Source of the DNA: Lepidostoma basale
Taxonomy: Eukaryota > Arthropoda > Insecta > Trichoptera > Lepidostomatidae
Direction: 5' to 3'
Assembly: GCA_022606425.2 (NCBI GenBank)
Contig: JAHDVF020001045.1
Location: forward strand, 310,001 to 374,000
DNA: 64,000 nucleotides
The notes beneath the pieces are model-generated. The model was not told where the DNA came from and searched no databases. It saw only the letters and a program-made list of their open reading frames with translations. A program made the translations under genes and the position numbers. This document shows, piece by piece, positions 10,109 to 20,874 of the stretch. Positions within the stretch are counted from its first letter, which is position 1. Every line of letters begins with the position of its first letter.

Positions 10109-10909
10109 TAAAATATATTGTCAAATTATAGACATGAATAGCTTCTAACGATGTATAAAACCAGAAATATTTTAGTATTTCAACGATCATAAATGTATTG
10201 AGATTTCTTTTTCAAATTAGGATGTCATTATAAAAATTCCACGTTTTCAGAATTTTTAATGGAGTTTTAAGTATTATCAAATAAAAATAATTATTTTAAT
10301 TTTACTGTATGTAAATTCTGTAGGTACCATATTGAAGTTTGTAAAAAATATCATTGATTACAAATATACTGTAACATAGTTATCCGATCACACTAAGATT
10401 GTTATAATCTATTTTATATGCCGGAATGCATATGTCATTTTGTGAAAATCAATTCTCGAGAAGCGTTTTTAGGTATCATAAAAACGTGTACACGTAATTC
10501 CGCCCCAAATCCATCAACTTGGTATTACCAAGCTTACTCTAAGGCCACACCGAAGTGCTTCACTTAGTGTTACCTTAAGTGCTACGCCTATCTTCTATAG
10601 CAGCGGTTCTCAAAGTGTGCTCGCGGAGTCCTGGGGGTAAGAGCAAAGGGTCAACAGGCAGTGCTTTAACCCTTATAGTGCGGATAGATATATTGGCAGT
10701 CCAAGAAAAATGTTTAGAACTCAGGCAGACTACATTTGCAGTTCATATTTAACATAAATGTATCTTATAAATCTTTTTACTTTAATTTATTACTACTAAA
10801 TTGTACGTAATATAATTATGAACTGAGACTATCTGTATGGACTGTAAATGTAGCCAACCACAGTTCGAGACCATTCCTTATACTGCAAATGAAGCCTGCA
10901 TAATGGTGA

Positions 10910-11115
10910 TTAAAGATCTTCTTCTTCTTTGTGTCATGCCGGGTCTCCCGACGTCGACTATCACTTGAGAGTACATGTCCCTGTCTTGTGAAGTTCTAAA
11001 TAGAGCCTCGGCTGTTTTAATCCTCATCTAATCAAATATGTTCCGGAACAAGGAGATCTGTCTTCTCCCCACACATCGACGACCCTTGAATTGTCCTTTA
11101 TGATTAGATAATCCA
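10910..11115 (-). mobile_element. Dispersed repeat, probable LINE 3' end
   Basis: Begins CTTCTTCTTTGTGTCATGCC and GGGTCTCCCGACGTCGACTA. An inverted relative is at 22985-23125 with the same CTTCTTC end and GTCTCCCTAACGTTGACTAT block. It is probably the 3' end of a LINE read on the minus strand, but no catalytic motif is visible. Confidence 0.4.
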
Positions 11116-11179
11116 TTGTTTTGGCCGAAACACTATGATACTTCAATATGACTAAATGTTTAAATTTGGAACACTGTTA

Positions 11180-11310
11180 TTACGAATCACATTTAATTGA
11201 TAGTTGTGGTTTTATTTTTGTAAAACTTCATTGTAAAGTATAATAAAAATATAAAAGTTAGTAAAAATATTCTCAAACTCTAGGCAACGTGAAGCAAATT
11301 TGTCACTTAT
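11180..11310 (+). repeat. HH element family D, decayed
   Basis: GTAAAACTTCATTGTAAAGT is the boundary motif. It is followed by AACGTGAAGCAAATTTGTCA, the decayed right-arm core region seen in the 8885 element. Confidence 0.5.
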
Positions 11311-11389
11311 ATTAATATTTTTAAATAAATACAAATCTTTGTACAACCAATTAAACAATCGCTTTGTCATAATTTATTTATATGAGTTT

Positions 11390-11455
11390 TGTCACGATAG
11401 TTGTATGAGTATATCCAACTTATGTTGGCATCATCAGGTTTTAAAAACAATTACG
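11390..11455 (-). repeat. HH element family E, partial
   Basis: The minus strand contains ACCTGATGATGCCAACATAA then GTTGG: a perfect CTGATGA core, one extra T and a helix II hairpin. The GAAA box is lost (ATAT follows). Better copies are at 35220 and 62830. Confidence 0.55.
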
Positions 11456-11574
11456 TTAAATATATGTGAAGATTTTTTTATGAATTAACAAAATTCACAA
11501 CACTTTTGAAAATAAAAATAAAATTGTGAAAAAATGTTTAAAAAAAATCATTATGGAATTCCACACACAAGTAA

Positions 11575-12015
11575 CTAACCATCACGCCGTCTCCTCGAAA
11601 GAATGAACCGACACACTGTTCTTTCCTGACATACTTCTCTCGTTTCCTCAACATTTTAATATCGTGCCATGCACGCACGTTGATTTCCCCGACTCCTCAC
11701 GTGACCGACATTCAATATTTGATTGTATCTCAATAGAGACGAAGATGTAAATTGTTTTTTGGAAACAGAATATGGTGGTCTTAAGTGATTAACCCGCAAT
11801 GGGTAAACCTGAAATGATTAACCAGCAATGGGTAAAATCCAGTATTTGTCTACAAGTATTGGTAACATTCAAGAATTCAATATTTGATTTATTTGATTGT
11901 GCCACGATATCCTCGGCCTTCTTCTATTTTTGTTTACATCGTTAACATATATTTATATATATTTTTTTACCATCCTTTCTTAATTCATTATTTTGACGTC
12001 CAAACCATTGTGAAG
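11575..12015 (-). pseudogene. LINE-T fragment split by a SINE
   Basis: The 3' half lies at 11575-11724 (ACCATCACGCCGTCTCC through ACATTCAATATTTGATT). It resumes at 11875 with ATTCAATATTTGATTTATTT, TGTGCCACGATATCCTCGGC and continues to about 12015. The two halves join as one LINE-T copy if the 150-bp SINE-C insert is ignored. The coding frame is badly decayed. Confidence 0.75.
11725..11874 (+). mobile_element. SINE-C inserted in LINE-T, 15-bp target duplication
   Basis: The insert begins GTATCTCAATAGAGACGAAG and ends with AGTATTGGTAACATTCAAGA. The 15-mer ATTCAATATTTGATT is present on both sides (11710-11724 and 11875-11889) and occurs once in intact LINE-T copies, so it is a target-site duplication. 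Inside, GATTAACCCGCAATGGGTAA is partly duplicated. Confidence 0.85.
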
Positions 12016-12053
12016 ATCATAAAAAATAAAAGAGTGTATATTTTTATTTGCAG

Positions 12054-12377
12054 GCAATCGATGGCATTGTTTTCGAGAATAGTCTCAATTTGACAAGTAG
12101 TGAGTGTCCCAAACAAATTGAGTCAGAGCTGCATATTCCCGGCGGTATAAATAGGATCTCGTGTGAGTGTGCCGGGGATAGAACCCGCGGACTATTCCTG
12201 GCCAGTTGTGTAACGGAAACTAAGGTGGTCGGGCTCGCCGAGGCGACTCGGCTTGCGAAATCGTCCCGCGAGTGCTGCGTGTTGGCCGCGAGACTCGGAG
12301 CGACTTGGCCGGCGTCCAGGCCTGTTTCTCCCTCTTCTAGAAACTTCCACGGGAGACCAGGACATGGCGGATTACAG
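12054..12377 (+). CDS. Possible exon of unknown gene
   Basis: A 324-base block is open in one frame (108 codons) and much richer in GC than its surroundings. It is bordered by TTTTTATTTGCAG at the acceptor side and GATTACAG followed by GTGAGA at the donor side. The predicted peptide is Ser/Arg/Ala-rich (for example LAARLGATWPASRPVSPS) and matches nothing I recognise. A TATAAATAG at about 12149 inside it could equally mark a promoter or be chance. Without a partner exon in matching phase this is only a candidate. Confidence 0.3.
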
Positions 12378-12874
12378 GTGAGAATTCCTCAACATTTATA
12401 TCAGGTTACTTTTCCGTTTCTACACAAACATAAAATCATTATCCACATTTATTTTTTATACTTTATGTGTCCAGGTATACTAGTGTGATTAAAAAATAGG
12501 TGAATTTTTCAATTAACCACCCTACGTATTTGAACGTACGTGATACGTACACTTTGACTGTACCATTCTGCGCTATCCCGTATCACGTACGCGCTTGAGA
12601 AAAAGTAATGTACCTAAAATGTACAAACTGTTAGAGATTTGAACTGGGAACACTTGAGTACAAGTCTTTATAAATATGATAGTTTTACGTTTCGTAATTT
12701 AAAAAAATAAAATGAATATATAATTTAATTTCATTAATAAAAAACCTGTTTTTTTTTGCACGGTTCTCGGAATATTACCTGAAGGTAGGGTGGCAAACTT
12801 CGCGGGTTCTATGAATTCTTAAAATATTTTAAATATAATTACCAAAAACTGTTAACAAGCAATATTATTATTTT
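12378..12874. other. No gene recognised; small inverted repeat
   Basis: Contains GTACGTGATAC and GTATCACGTAC (about 12537 and 12582), an 11-bp inverted repeat around roughly 35 bases. The rest is AT-rich sequence I cannot assign. Confidence 0.4.
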
Positions 12875-13075
12875 TTTTTGTATACAACAGGTCGTTTGAA
12901 CCGAATTACTGTATACAATATGTTTTTGAAGCTATTATATTGATTCTCAAGGAATATGATAGGTAGCTAAGCTATCGCCATTAGTCACGTGGATTCTACA
13001 TCAACCTTGAAATGTACAACAACCTGGAAATTGAACCTGGAATTTTCGGCGTCAAAGCCTTGTCACTCTGCCAAA
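12875..13075 (-). mobile_element. SINE-A copy, decayed head
   Basis: The minus strand body is collinear with 6235-6496: A-rich tail region (TTTTTTTTTGTATACAACAG), ACCTGTTGTATAC, CACGTG and the tRNA-like head ending near TTGGCAGAGTGACAAGG. The B box is mutated. Confidence 0.7.
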
Positions 13076-13504
13076 ATTATGAACAGACAAATCTTGGTAT
13101 GAACATCACGATAATACGCCACAAACGTGATCAATATCGTTCTACAATCAACGTATTCGCCTGATTTAGTTCAATAAACTAAAAAGACCGCTCTGGGGAC
13201 ACCGTTTTGACTAGATTGAGGAGATAAAAGCTGAATCGAATACATCATTGAAGGCCATCTCAGAAAAAGCTATCTGATTGTTTCGAGGATTAGAAAAACC
13301 GTTGAAATAAGTGCATTGTATCGGAGGGGGAGTACTTTGTATGCGATGAAATAGATTTGCAAGTATAAATACAGGTTTTTCAATTTAAAATTAAAGACAT
13401 CTTATTTTTTGTTCACAGTATTACATACTCTATAAAGGCATCAATGAAGCTAATATCTAGTGTTTTTAAGATAATCAAATGATTTTACTGAAATCTCTTG
13501 ATGG

Positions 13505-13815
13505 AAGTTCATTTTAAATAATAATTAAATAAAACGATGTTTTTTAACTACTTCCACTTTTGTCTTTATTTAGACAGCGACCGGTTTCGCCAGGTTCGCT
13601 GGCATCGACAGACTGGTGACACTATTGTAAACTTAGTCCTTTATATACATACATATCAGGGGTGGTAAACATGATTCTATACAAAAATAATCTTCAAATA
13701 TTTATGTAAAATTTTCTGAATTTAAATATTGGTATTACAGGTCTAAATAAAGTTGTCTAAATAAAGACAAAAGTGAAGTAGTTAAAAAACATCGTTTTAT
13801 TTAATTATTATTTAA
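13505..13815 (-). repeat. HH element family F, inverted repeat
   Basis: Arms at 13518-13576 and 13754-13813 are near-perfect inverted repeats (AATTAAATAAAACGATGTTT, AACTACTTCCACTTTTGTC). Boundary motif GAAGTTCATTTTAAATAATA lies at the left. The hammerhead-like motif on the minus strand is 13575-13615: helix I CAGT/GCTG, core CTGTCGA (A6 replaced by T), extra T, helix II GCCAG/CTGGC, GAAA, CCGG, TC. Only the left arm keeps the motif. Confidence 0.75.
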
Positions 13816-14644
13816 TATCTAGTGTATGTATATATTTTTTAAAATTAAGAACATTTTATAGGAATTATATAAAGTATGAGACAAATCATTGTTTACGTTT
13901 TTAATCATTTGCATAATTTTAATTTACGTATAAACCAAAATAAATATTTTAACAGTTCTGAGTAAATTCATGTTAATATGAAATAATTCATAATCAATTA
14001 TATAGTTTTTCGGATCCTTACCCTAATATGTCACAGAAAAAAATATGATAATTCAACGGGTTTGAGAATTTATCTTATGTTAAATTAAATTAAATCAAGA
14101 AATTTTCCACATTTCAGATACGAACTTTTAAGATATATTGTAATTAAACAAAAAAACATTTTTTCTTTATTTACAAAAGGCTTTTTTTTTATATTTTACT
14201 TTCGATTAAATTAGAAGTTTAATTAAATCAAAGATACAAAAACGATACATCGTATGCATGTAATATTACCATGGATTAATTATGAACTGTCCATCAATAA
14301 CGTTTAGTCATTGAAGCTATCATTTATTATCCCATCTGTCACAAGACACGTGACCATATGTTTTCGTTTTCCCTCTATAAACGAGACAACAAAATTGATT
14401 CATTATTTATGTAGCTATGACAATGAAAATAACAAACAAATTCAGATGAAAAATTCTCTTACTAAGTATATGTAAATATTGTTCTACTGAGTAGGTCTTT
14501 CAGGTTGGTATCATAAAGGATCTCATTAATTATAGCCGATTTAAGAAATAATTCTCAAACAATATGTTTATAATCTGATTCCAAATGCAATATTCATCTG
14601 GATTTTTACTTCAGTGATCTTATTTTATTAAATACAATACTTAT
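13816..14644. other. No gene recognised
   Basis: Very AT-rich. I see no reading frame, repeat or fold that I can support. Confidence 0.5.
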
Positions 14645-14800
14645 AATATAATAATATAAAGTTTAATAATAATTAATACGAATAAAAACGTAAGTTTTCT
14701 AGCAGTTTTATTATATTTTATGTGAATGACATGTTTCGCCCTTCTATGGCATTATCAAATGTGACGAAACTTCAACTCGTTGCAGTTTATATACACTAGT
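14645..14800 (-). repeat. HH element family G, one arm
   Basis: AATACGAATAAAAACGTAAG leads into GTTTTCTAGCAGTTTTATTA. A minus-strand motif at 14722-14759 has core TTGATAA, extra T, GCC/GGC stem, GAAA, CATG, TC. C3 and G8 are both changed (T and A), which keeps a pair. Helix I is weak (about 2 bp). The second arm is missing. Confidence 0.6.
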
Positions 14801-15894
14801 AAATGGAGCAGAATATGGTAAATAACGAAAATTGATGTGGCTTTTTTACATTTTTAACAAATAATTATTTGGGTAGGTCCAGAAGTATTGGAAAGTGTTC
14901 TCGTTAAGAAATTTTATGACAATGGTTACATATTATATAAATCAAAAATAAGTTACTTGAGGTAGGACGAAATAAAATGTTTCTAAGAAAAACTAATTTT
15001 TACAAATTGTTCACAAATGATTTTACATATTTAAGGTGACTAATGATTCTAAGTATTATATATAAAATAAAATTGCCATCCTGTGTGCGTACTTTCTGCC
15101 CTTTCTTTTTATTTTTAAATATGAAGATAAATAATTAGTTTTATGTTATTTCTAAAGCCATATTACGTTTTGAATGGATGTGATTAGCTTGTTAGGCAAT
15201 TAAAATAAAAAAAATTTAAGCATGTTCTTAATTATTAATAATACATGAAAACAACCAACAATTAAAATTAATTCAATAAAACAATTTATAAATTTCATTA
15301 AACGTAAAACAAAATCGGAGAATAGCTTACAATAGTTTAAATAAATAGAATAACATTTTGTATTTTCACAACCTTCTTCAATAATCAACTGTAAAAATGT
15401 GTGCATCGAATAAGGTGGGGTTACCATCGAAAAATAAAGTGTGGTGAAAATATGTACAAAGTGTTCTTTTATTCATTTAAATGTTAATTCACAACATAAA
15501 GTGAAGGTGAATATAGACGAAAGAGAACGTTTAAAAGAAAAATCCATTTTTTGGTTGTTTATCACACTGATGCCAAAAGGAAGAAGAGATTTTTCAGTTT
15601 GACATATTTACAAGTTTGATCAACTATTCTCAAACTACAGACTTGTGCGTGCTTATGTATGTTAGAACACAGGGGTCGTCGCATTGTACTCGAAATAGAA
15701 ACTTCGCGCAGTAGAAACAGTTGTTTGGTTTCATGTGCCAATCAGGTGCACGCGCCATTTTAAAATTATTTTAACGATTTGATTTGAATTCCAAAGCAAC
15801 ACACACTCCTTTGTTTGGGAACTTTGGGTAAGACTGAAATAAACGCCATACTATTGCTATATTGCTACATTTCAACAAACATAAAATAAATCTT
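14801..15894. other. No gene; boundary block at about 15475-15535
   Basis: Mostly unassigned AT-rich DNA. TTCATTTAAATGTTAATTCA then CAACATAAAGTGAAGGTGAA at 15472-15512 is the HH boundary block without its hairpin. Confidence 0.4.
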
Positions 15895-16410
15895 TTTCTT
15901 CTACTTCCTTATTGTAGACCTATGTGGTCTGTTCTCCAAAGTGTTGCTCCTCATGTGAGGTAGATTCCCAGCTGTCCTTCCATCTTTTAGGAGGTCTTCC
16001 ACGAGGACGAGTACCATGAGGTTGATTATGCAATGCAATATAGGGGAGTCTGGTGGTGTCCATTCTTTGAACATGACCGTACCAGTCCCTTTTTCGCTGT
16101 CTGTTCCATCTTATAATATCCTCAGTCTCACATTATTCTGGTGTTCCTCACGCGATCCCTCAGTGTCTTGCCTGCTATCGTCCTCAGTGTATTCATTTCG
16201 GAAGCCCTCAAAACTTGTTTGGTCCTTACTGTGTTCGCCCTTGCTTCGACGCCATATGTTATTATTGGTCTTACGCATGCTTTATAGATTCTCATCTTAC
16301 TCTTAATGGCCATGTCTTTGTTTTTCCATATTGTGGATTTTAGAGCCCCAGAGATTGCAGCTGCCTTGTTTACTTGGGTTTGTATTTCTTCCCGCCAATA
16401 AATATACATT
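15895..16410 (-). pseudogene. LINE ORF2 C-terminal fragment
   Basis: The minus strand (16128-16409 open) reads EEIQTQVNKAAAISGALKST, KMRIYKACVRPIITYGVEAR, RTKQVLRASEMNTLRTIAGK and LRDRVRN. This is the conserved region just after the RT catalytic motifs, before the C-terminal tail. Downstream pieces such as RRPPKRWKDSW reach 15895 after frame breaks. The YADD-box region is absent, so this is a 5'-truncated dead copy related to 50341-50925. Confidence 0.75.
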
Positions 16411-16499
16411 GTAATATTTTCGACAAATATTTGCTGGGACTCTATTTATTATTTCTTTAGTTCGAATTTATTTATTATTTCTTTAGTAAGGATGCAAAA

Positions 16500-16625
16500 T
16501 CCCAAATTCAATAATTAGTACGAATAAAAATATTTGATAATGCATTAATAAGGCAAAACATGTCATTCATATAAAGTATAATCAAACTTAGAGAAATCAT
16601 ACCTTTTCATTCGTATTAATTACAT
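16500..16625 (+). repeat. HH element family G, right arm
   Basis: ATTTGATAATGCATTAATAA then GGCAAAACATGTCATTCATA: core TTGATAA, extra T, short stem, AAAA in place of GAAA, CATG, TC. It ends with CATTCGTATTAAT, the outer arm of family G. Confidence 0.55.
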
Positions 16626-16929
16626 ATTATTTTAATTCTGAAGTATCTCAAGCAATTTCCTTAGATAACTTGTGTACCCCTTGTGTACCAACGGCATAAT
16701 TATTTATCAAAAAAAAACATTAAGAAGTAGTCGCATTGGAATAGTAAGAACTGTTTAAATTTTGTTGTTGTTAATTAAAAAAAAATGATCTTGTATTGTC
16801 AAGTCTAGTACAAGAAATACTATTCCGAGCTACCCTCGCTATAGTAAGGGTTAAGAAATATAAATGTTTTTCGTTCATAAACTAACCTCAAATATTAAAC
16901 AATACATGCCCAAGTTATACTTGTTGTAC

Positions 16930-17168
16930 TATTTATTGTTTTTTGAACAATGATATAAAAATCCATATTAAATAAAAGTCTGTTTTCTAGAAGTTTTACT
17001 ATATTTTGTGTGAATGACATATTTCATCTCTCTAAAGCATTATCAAACGTCATTTGATAATGCCCTTAGACAGGCGAAAAAATATTTTGATCAGAAAAAA
17101 TATAGAATCAGAAAAAAATATCTAGAAAACAGAAGTTTTAATTCGTATTAATTAAACATGTTTTTATT
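16930..17168. repeat. HH element family G, inverted pair
   Basis: Boundary ATGATATAAAAATCCATATT, then GTCTGTTTTCTAGAAGTTTT at the left and TCTAGAAAACAGAAGTTTTA with ATTCGTATTAATTAA at the right form an imperfect hairpin. The left arm (minus) and right arm (plus, 17049-17085) both keep TTGATAATGC, but the GAAACATG part is mutated to GAAAAAATA. Confidence 0.6.
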
Positions 17169-18060
17169 TAGTGTATATAATTATTAGTACATAGTATATT
17201 AAACAATTTGATCACCATGATAGTCATCCGCGATTGACATATCAAAACACCATAATAATCTAGTAAAAATTGTATTGAGTGTCGTTAAAAAAGCAAATTT
17301 TACTGATTTTCTAAGAATATTTAAAGAATTATTATATTAAATAATTTACTGGTTCATGGTTCTGGAAAAGAATTTTTTTTTAACTCGATTATTTTCTTAT
17401 TATTTAATTAAATCCATTCCTGAGGTCGTAACTTTTTTCTCTTTTCCTTAAATATTGGATAAAATTATTGTACATTTATCAGAGAAATATGATTACTTTA
17501 ACGGTGTTGCTGAAATGAAACAAAATATTGATCGAACATTTTTTTAGATATTTGCTTATGATGAAAAAGTTAGTTTTATACTAATTAAACTTGTACTGTA
17601 ATATCTAAGCAATGAAAATATATTGTCATTTAAAAAAAGGGAGTTAACAAATTGAAGTGCAACGATTTCTCGTCTTTCAACATAGGTAAAACAATGCGAA
17701 ATTTTAATTTAAGAATTAAAGAACACTTAGGATGCTTATTTCGGAATTTGCAAATCATCTCATTGAAAGAGATCATTCATTTAACAAAGATAACGGCGTT
17801 GAAATCGTACACATAAATAATAGAAATTTAACTTTACATAATCTAGAAATTTTGGAAATCAAAAAGGCCAACTAAACTTCTAAATAAATAAATAGCCAAA
17901 TAAATAACCAACCAAACTTAACTTCTAGTCCCATAATTGATTTATTTCCCCTGTCTCATAATTCCGAGTAAATAACAATTTATCCTACCACTAAATTTAA
18001 CATTTCCCCCCCCCTCCACTTTTTCACTCGTTATTTAGTATATAACTAATATCTTAATAT
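17169..18060. other. No gene recognised
   Basis: AT-rich, with an unremarkable C-rich run at 18006-18018. I see nothing to annotate. Confidence 0.5.
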
Positions 18061-18080
18061 CATTTAACTGTTAAAATTCA

Positions 18081-18215
18081 TACACTGAAGAAGAATATTT
18101 TGTGTCCCGAAACATGTTTGTAAAAAGTGCAAAAAGTGATAATACAATATTATAAAAAAGTTATTCAAATGTGAATCCACAACACAAAGTGATGGCGAAT
18201 ACAGAAGAAAAAAAA
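18081..18215 (+). repeat. HH element with good hammerhead-like motif
   Basis: At 18081-18122: helix I TACA/TGTA, core CTGAAGA (matches CUGANGA exactly), extra A, a loose stem GAATATTTTGTGTCCC, GAAA, CATG, TT. It is followed by an A-rich stretch and the boundary block TTATTCAAATGTGAATCCAC, AACACAAAGTGATGGCG (to 18198). The opposite arm is not obvious. Confidence 0.65.
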
Positions 18216-18924
18216 AGTTAAATTTCATTTAGGGTTATGGCTTCCCCCGCTTCGGCAGCACGCTGCTTCTTATGGTAATATCTAGTTTCACAGCATTGTT
18301 CAAGAAACAATTAAAACGTGTCCTACTTTTAACCCCAGACTTATAAAATCTTACGTATAACATTATGTGAGTGATGTAGCTAATATTGATATAAACAGAG
18401 GAATGTAAGTGAATAAATGTCCACAATGATATTTCACTTTTATATATACAAATTCCTCAAGTTTTTTATGGCTGACGGCCAAAGTACGGATATCCAGACA
18501 CTAAAAATCTTTTTAAAAATGAGTAATTTGAAAAAAACATAAAATTTAAAGAGAATTTAAAAAATGCGCGGTCCACTAGAAAATTGAAATTAATTTGAAA
18601 TAAACTGTAATGAAGGTTAAGATTGGTTTAAATATATTTTTCATAATGTTCAAAATGAAAATTCGAATACGAACGTTAATTGTATTTTTTTAGAAGTGTA
18701 ATCCATTTTGTGACAAAATATAAAAAGCTTGAATTGAATTTCTTGTGAAAAGAAAAAGAAAATTAGAAATAGCTCGTCTTCTTTTAACAAGTTTATATCT
18801 GGAAATGAGTAAGAATCATTGATTTACGAGCTCAGAGAAAAATGTCTGTTCAAACCACATGTTATTTCTGTAATCGCAACTATGCCTGATAATGAATACC
18901 TGTATATTGAATCTGATGACAGTC
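18216..18924. other. No gene recognised
   Basis: AT-rich DNA. A small hairpin-like CCCCCGCTTCGGCAGC patch at 18244 is unremarkable. Confidence 0.45.
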
Positions 18925-19215
18925 TCTTCTTCTTCTCCTTCTTTTTGTCCTGTCACACCTCCGTGGTGCAAAGAGCCTCAAGCATTGCATGCCTGATGCC
19001 TAACATCATCCCAAGTGAGGCCTGCTGCTTTAACCTCGTCCTGCAGGGCTCTTCTCCAGGTGGCTCTAGGTCTGCCTCGCTTCCTCTTTCCCCCCATAGG
19101 GGACCTGTCTAGTGCGCCCTAAGCGATGCAGGCTGGGTTCCGTCTCAGAGTGTGACCGATTCACTGACATTTGCGTCTAGCGACTTGTTCTCTAATTGGC
19201 TTTTCGCCTGCCATG
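18925..19215 (-). pseudogene. LINE C-terminal fragment (first of pair)
   Basis: The minus strand reads ATWRRALQDEVKAAGLTWDD, HQACNA, then LHHGGVTGQK: a LINE ORF2 C-terminal tail. A second, diverged copy follows at 19281. They share CCTGTCACACCTCCGTGGTG versus CCTGTCACATCTTCCACGGT on the plus strand, so this is a tandem pair of fragments. Confidence 0.55.
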
Positions 19216-19280
19216 GTCCAGAGAACGGCATTTGATCTGATGACAGTAGGAGTAAAAAAATATAAAACAAAGTGTAGTTA

Positions 19281-19510
19281 CTATATCTTCTTCTACTGGT
19301 CCTGTCACATCTTCCACGGTGAATAGGGCCTCAAAGATCATTCTCTACCCGAGTCGATCGCACGCCTAATGTCTAACACCATTCCAAGTGAGACCTGCCG
19401 CCTTTACCTCGTCCTGCAAGACCCGTCTCCAGGTCGCTTTAAGTTTACATCGTTTCCTCCTTCCATCCACAAGGGACCAGTCTAGTGCACCCTGATCGAT
19501 GCACGCTGGA
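19281..19510 (-). pseudogene. LINE C-terminal fragment (second of pair)
   Basis: Same type and orientation as 18925-19215, with ATTCCAAGTGAGACCTGCCG matching ATCCCAAGTGAGGCCTGCTG there. Stops interrupt it. It abuts a LINE-T copy at 19510. Confidence 0.5.
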
Positions 19511-19866
19511 TTTACTTAGATACTATATACTGGAGTTCTGGTCCAAACCCTTTTGTATGGAAGCGAAGCATAGAACTGGCAGAATAAAGATGAGAGCAGA
19601 ATAAATACGGTAGATATGAGGTCCCTAAAACGTATGTGTGGTAGAACGATGTACGACAGAATCTCAAATGCTGATATTAGAAAGGAATGTAGAGGGAAAT
19701 AATGTATAATGAACAAAACTATGAAAAAATCGCTGCGATGGTTCGGACATATGGAACGCATGGATGGAGAAAGAATGGTTAAGAAATTATACGTTAATGA
19801 TGTATGGAGGAGGTAATGCAAATGGAGAACGGAGTCGAGGTAGACCGAGGAAAACACACTTTATTA
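19511..19866 (+). pseudogene. LINE-T fragment
   Basis: The plus strand encodes, with frame breaks, the LINE-T block from TPVYSI...YGSEA through MRSLKRMCGRTMYDRI, KSLRWFGHMERMDGE and SRGRPRKT. It stops abruptly at 19866, where SINE-C-related sequence begins, so the 3' end is missing. Confidence 0.7.
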
Positions 19867-20250
19867 ACCAGATCTCCAGGCGTTATCTAGTAATGTATGT
19901 TAATGGCGGTAGCCTTTCACATTGCATTAATAAAGATCTTCTTACAACCAATCTTAGTAGATGGCGCTAGTGTAGATTGAACTAAAAATGTGAAGTGTAT
20001 CCCAACATTGTAGCAAATATACATCTTCAAAAATTTGTCAGACGTGGTGATCGTAAGAAGGACAGAATGGGGAATGTTGTATTACATAAAGCGTACGCTT
20101 AACCCAACCAATGACAGGTCAAAAGTCTTGTAAACGCCTCGACCACCATATTCTGTTTGCAATTTGTATCTTCGTCTCTATTGAGATACAATTAATCCTT
20201 AAAAATGGTAACCCGTAATGGGTAAAATCCAGTATTTGTATACATTCAAA
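19867..20250 (-). mobile_element. SINE-C-related repeat, long form
   Basis: About 385 bp. At the left is TCTCCAGGCGTTATCTAGTA, also found at 51907 and 63913. The middle includes TTTGTCAGACGTGGTGATCG and TAACCCAACCAATGACAGG. The right end holds, in minus orientation, the SINE-C head TCTCAATAGAGACGAAGAT and the GGGTAAAATCCAGTATTTGT tail block. It may be a larger parent element or a composite. No coding frame. Confidence 0.6.
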
Positions 20251-20269
20251 ATGTTGGATTATACGGTGT

Positions 20270-20345
20270 TTAAAATTCTCCTTCCAAATTAACAATGGAA
20301 TTCCACATTGTAAACGCTTCAAGCTTCTATAAAATAATTGATTTA
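20270..20345. repeat. HH boundary motif
   Basis: ACAATGGAATTCCACATTGT and AAACGCTTCAAGCTTC match the GGAATTCCACAGT...TTAACGCCTTGAG boundary of HH family I (53260). Confidence 0.5.
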
Positions 20346-20874
20346 TTCAATAAATCAGATTTGACAAATTACCGAAAAAATATCCACAACACCCAAAGAT
20401 TTATAAATCAGGAAATTTCTTCGGTTCGTGAAAGCATCTTAATCGTCTCGTAAAAAATACGGCTTTACAGGCAATTAGCGATAAGGTTTAGAGGGAAGTT
20501 GGCCGATAAAAAAGTTGGCGAATTAGGGCGGGCTGCGGTCCCAGGGGATCTACCACGCTCCCCCGTCCCTATCGCTTCGCCATTAGAGAAAACACCTTAT
20601 CATTTGGACTGCAAACTTGTGAATTCATCTTGGAGGGCCGCCAAGTCTCGCTCATAAACAATCCCAAGAAATATGTAGATATCCCGATGAATACGGACCA
20701 CTATTGCTATTATCTGCTAACTAAGGATTCGAATCTATTGAATGTTGGCGAGTGATGGGATCTCTAGATGGTTTAATAACGCAATTAAAATGCTTTCATT
20801 AACGGCATTTCTTTTGGGAATGCTCGGAACCAATTCTCTACAGCTTCGAAGAGATGGACATCTAATTACCCATT
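20346..20874. other. No gene; low-copy GC-richer island
   Basis: About 530 bp with balanced base composition and several GATA/TAAT-like words, matching no repeat elsewhere in the window. No splice-bordered frame is visible. It could be regulatory DNA or an old exon; nothing decides. Confidence 0.35.
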
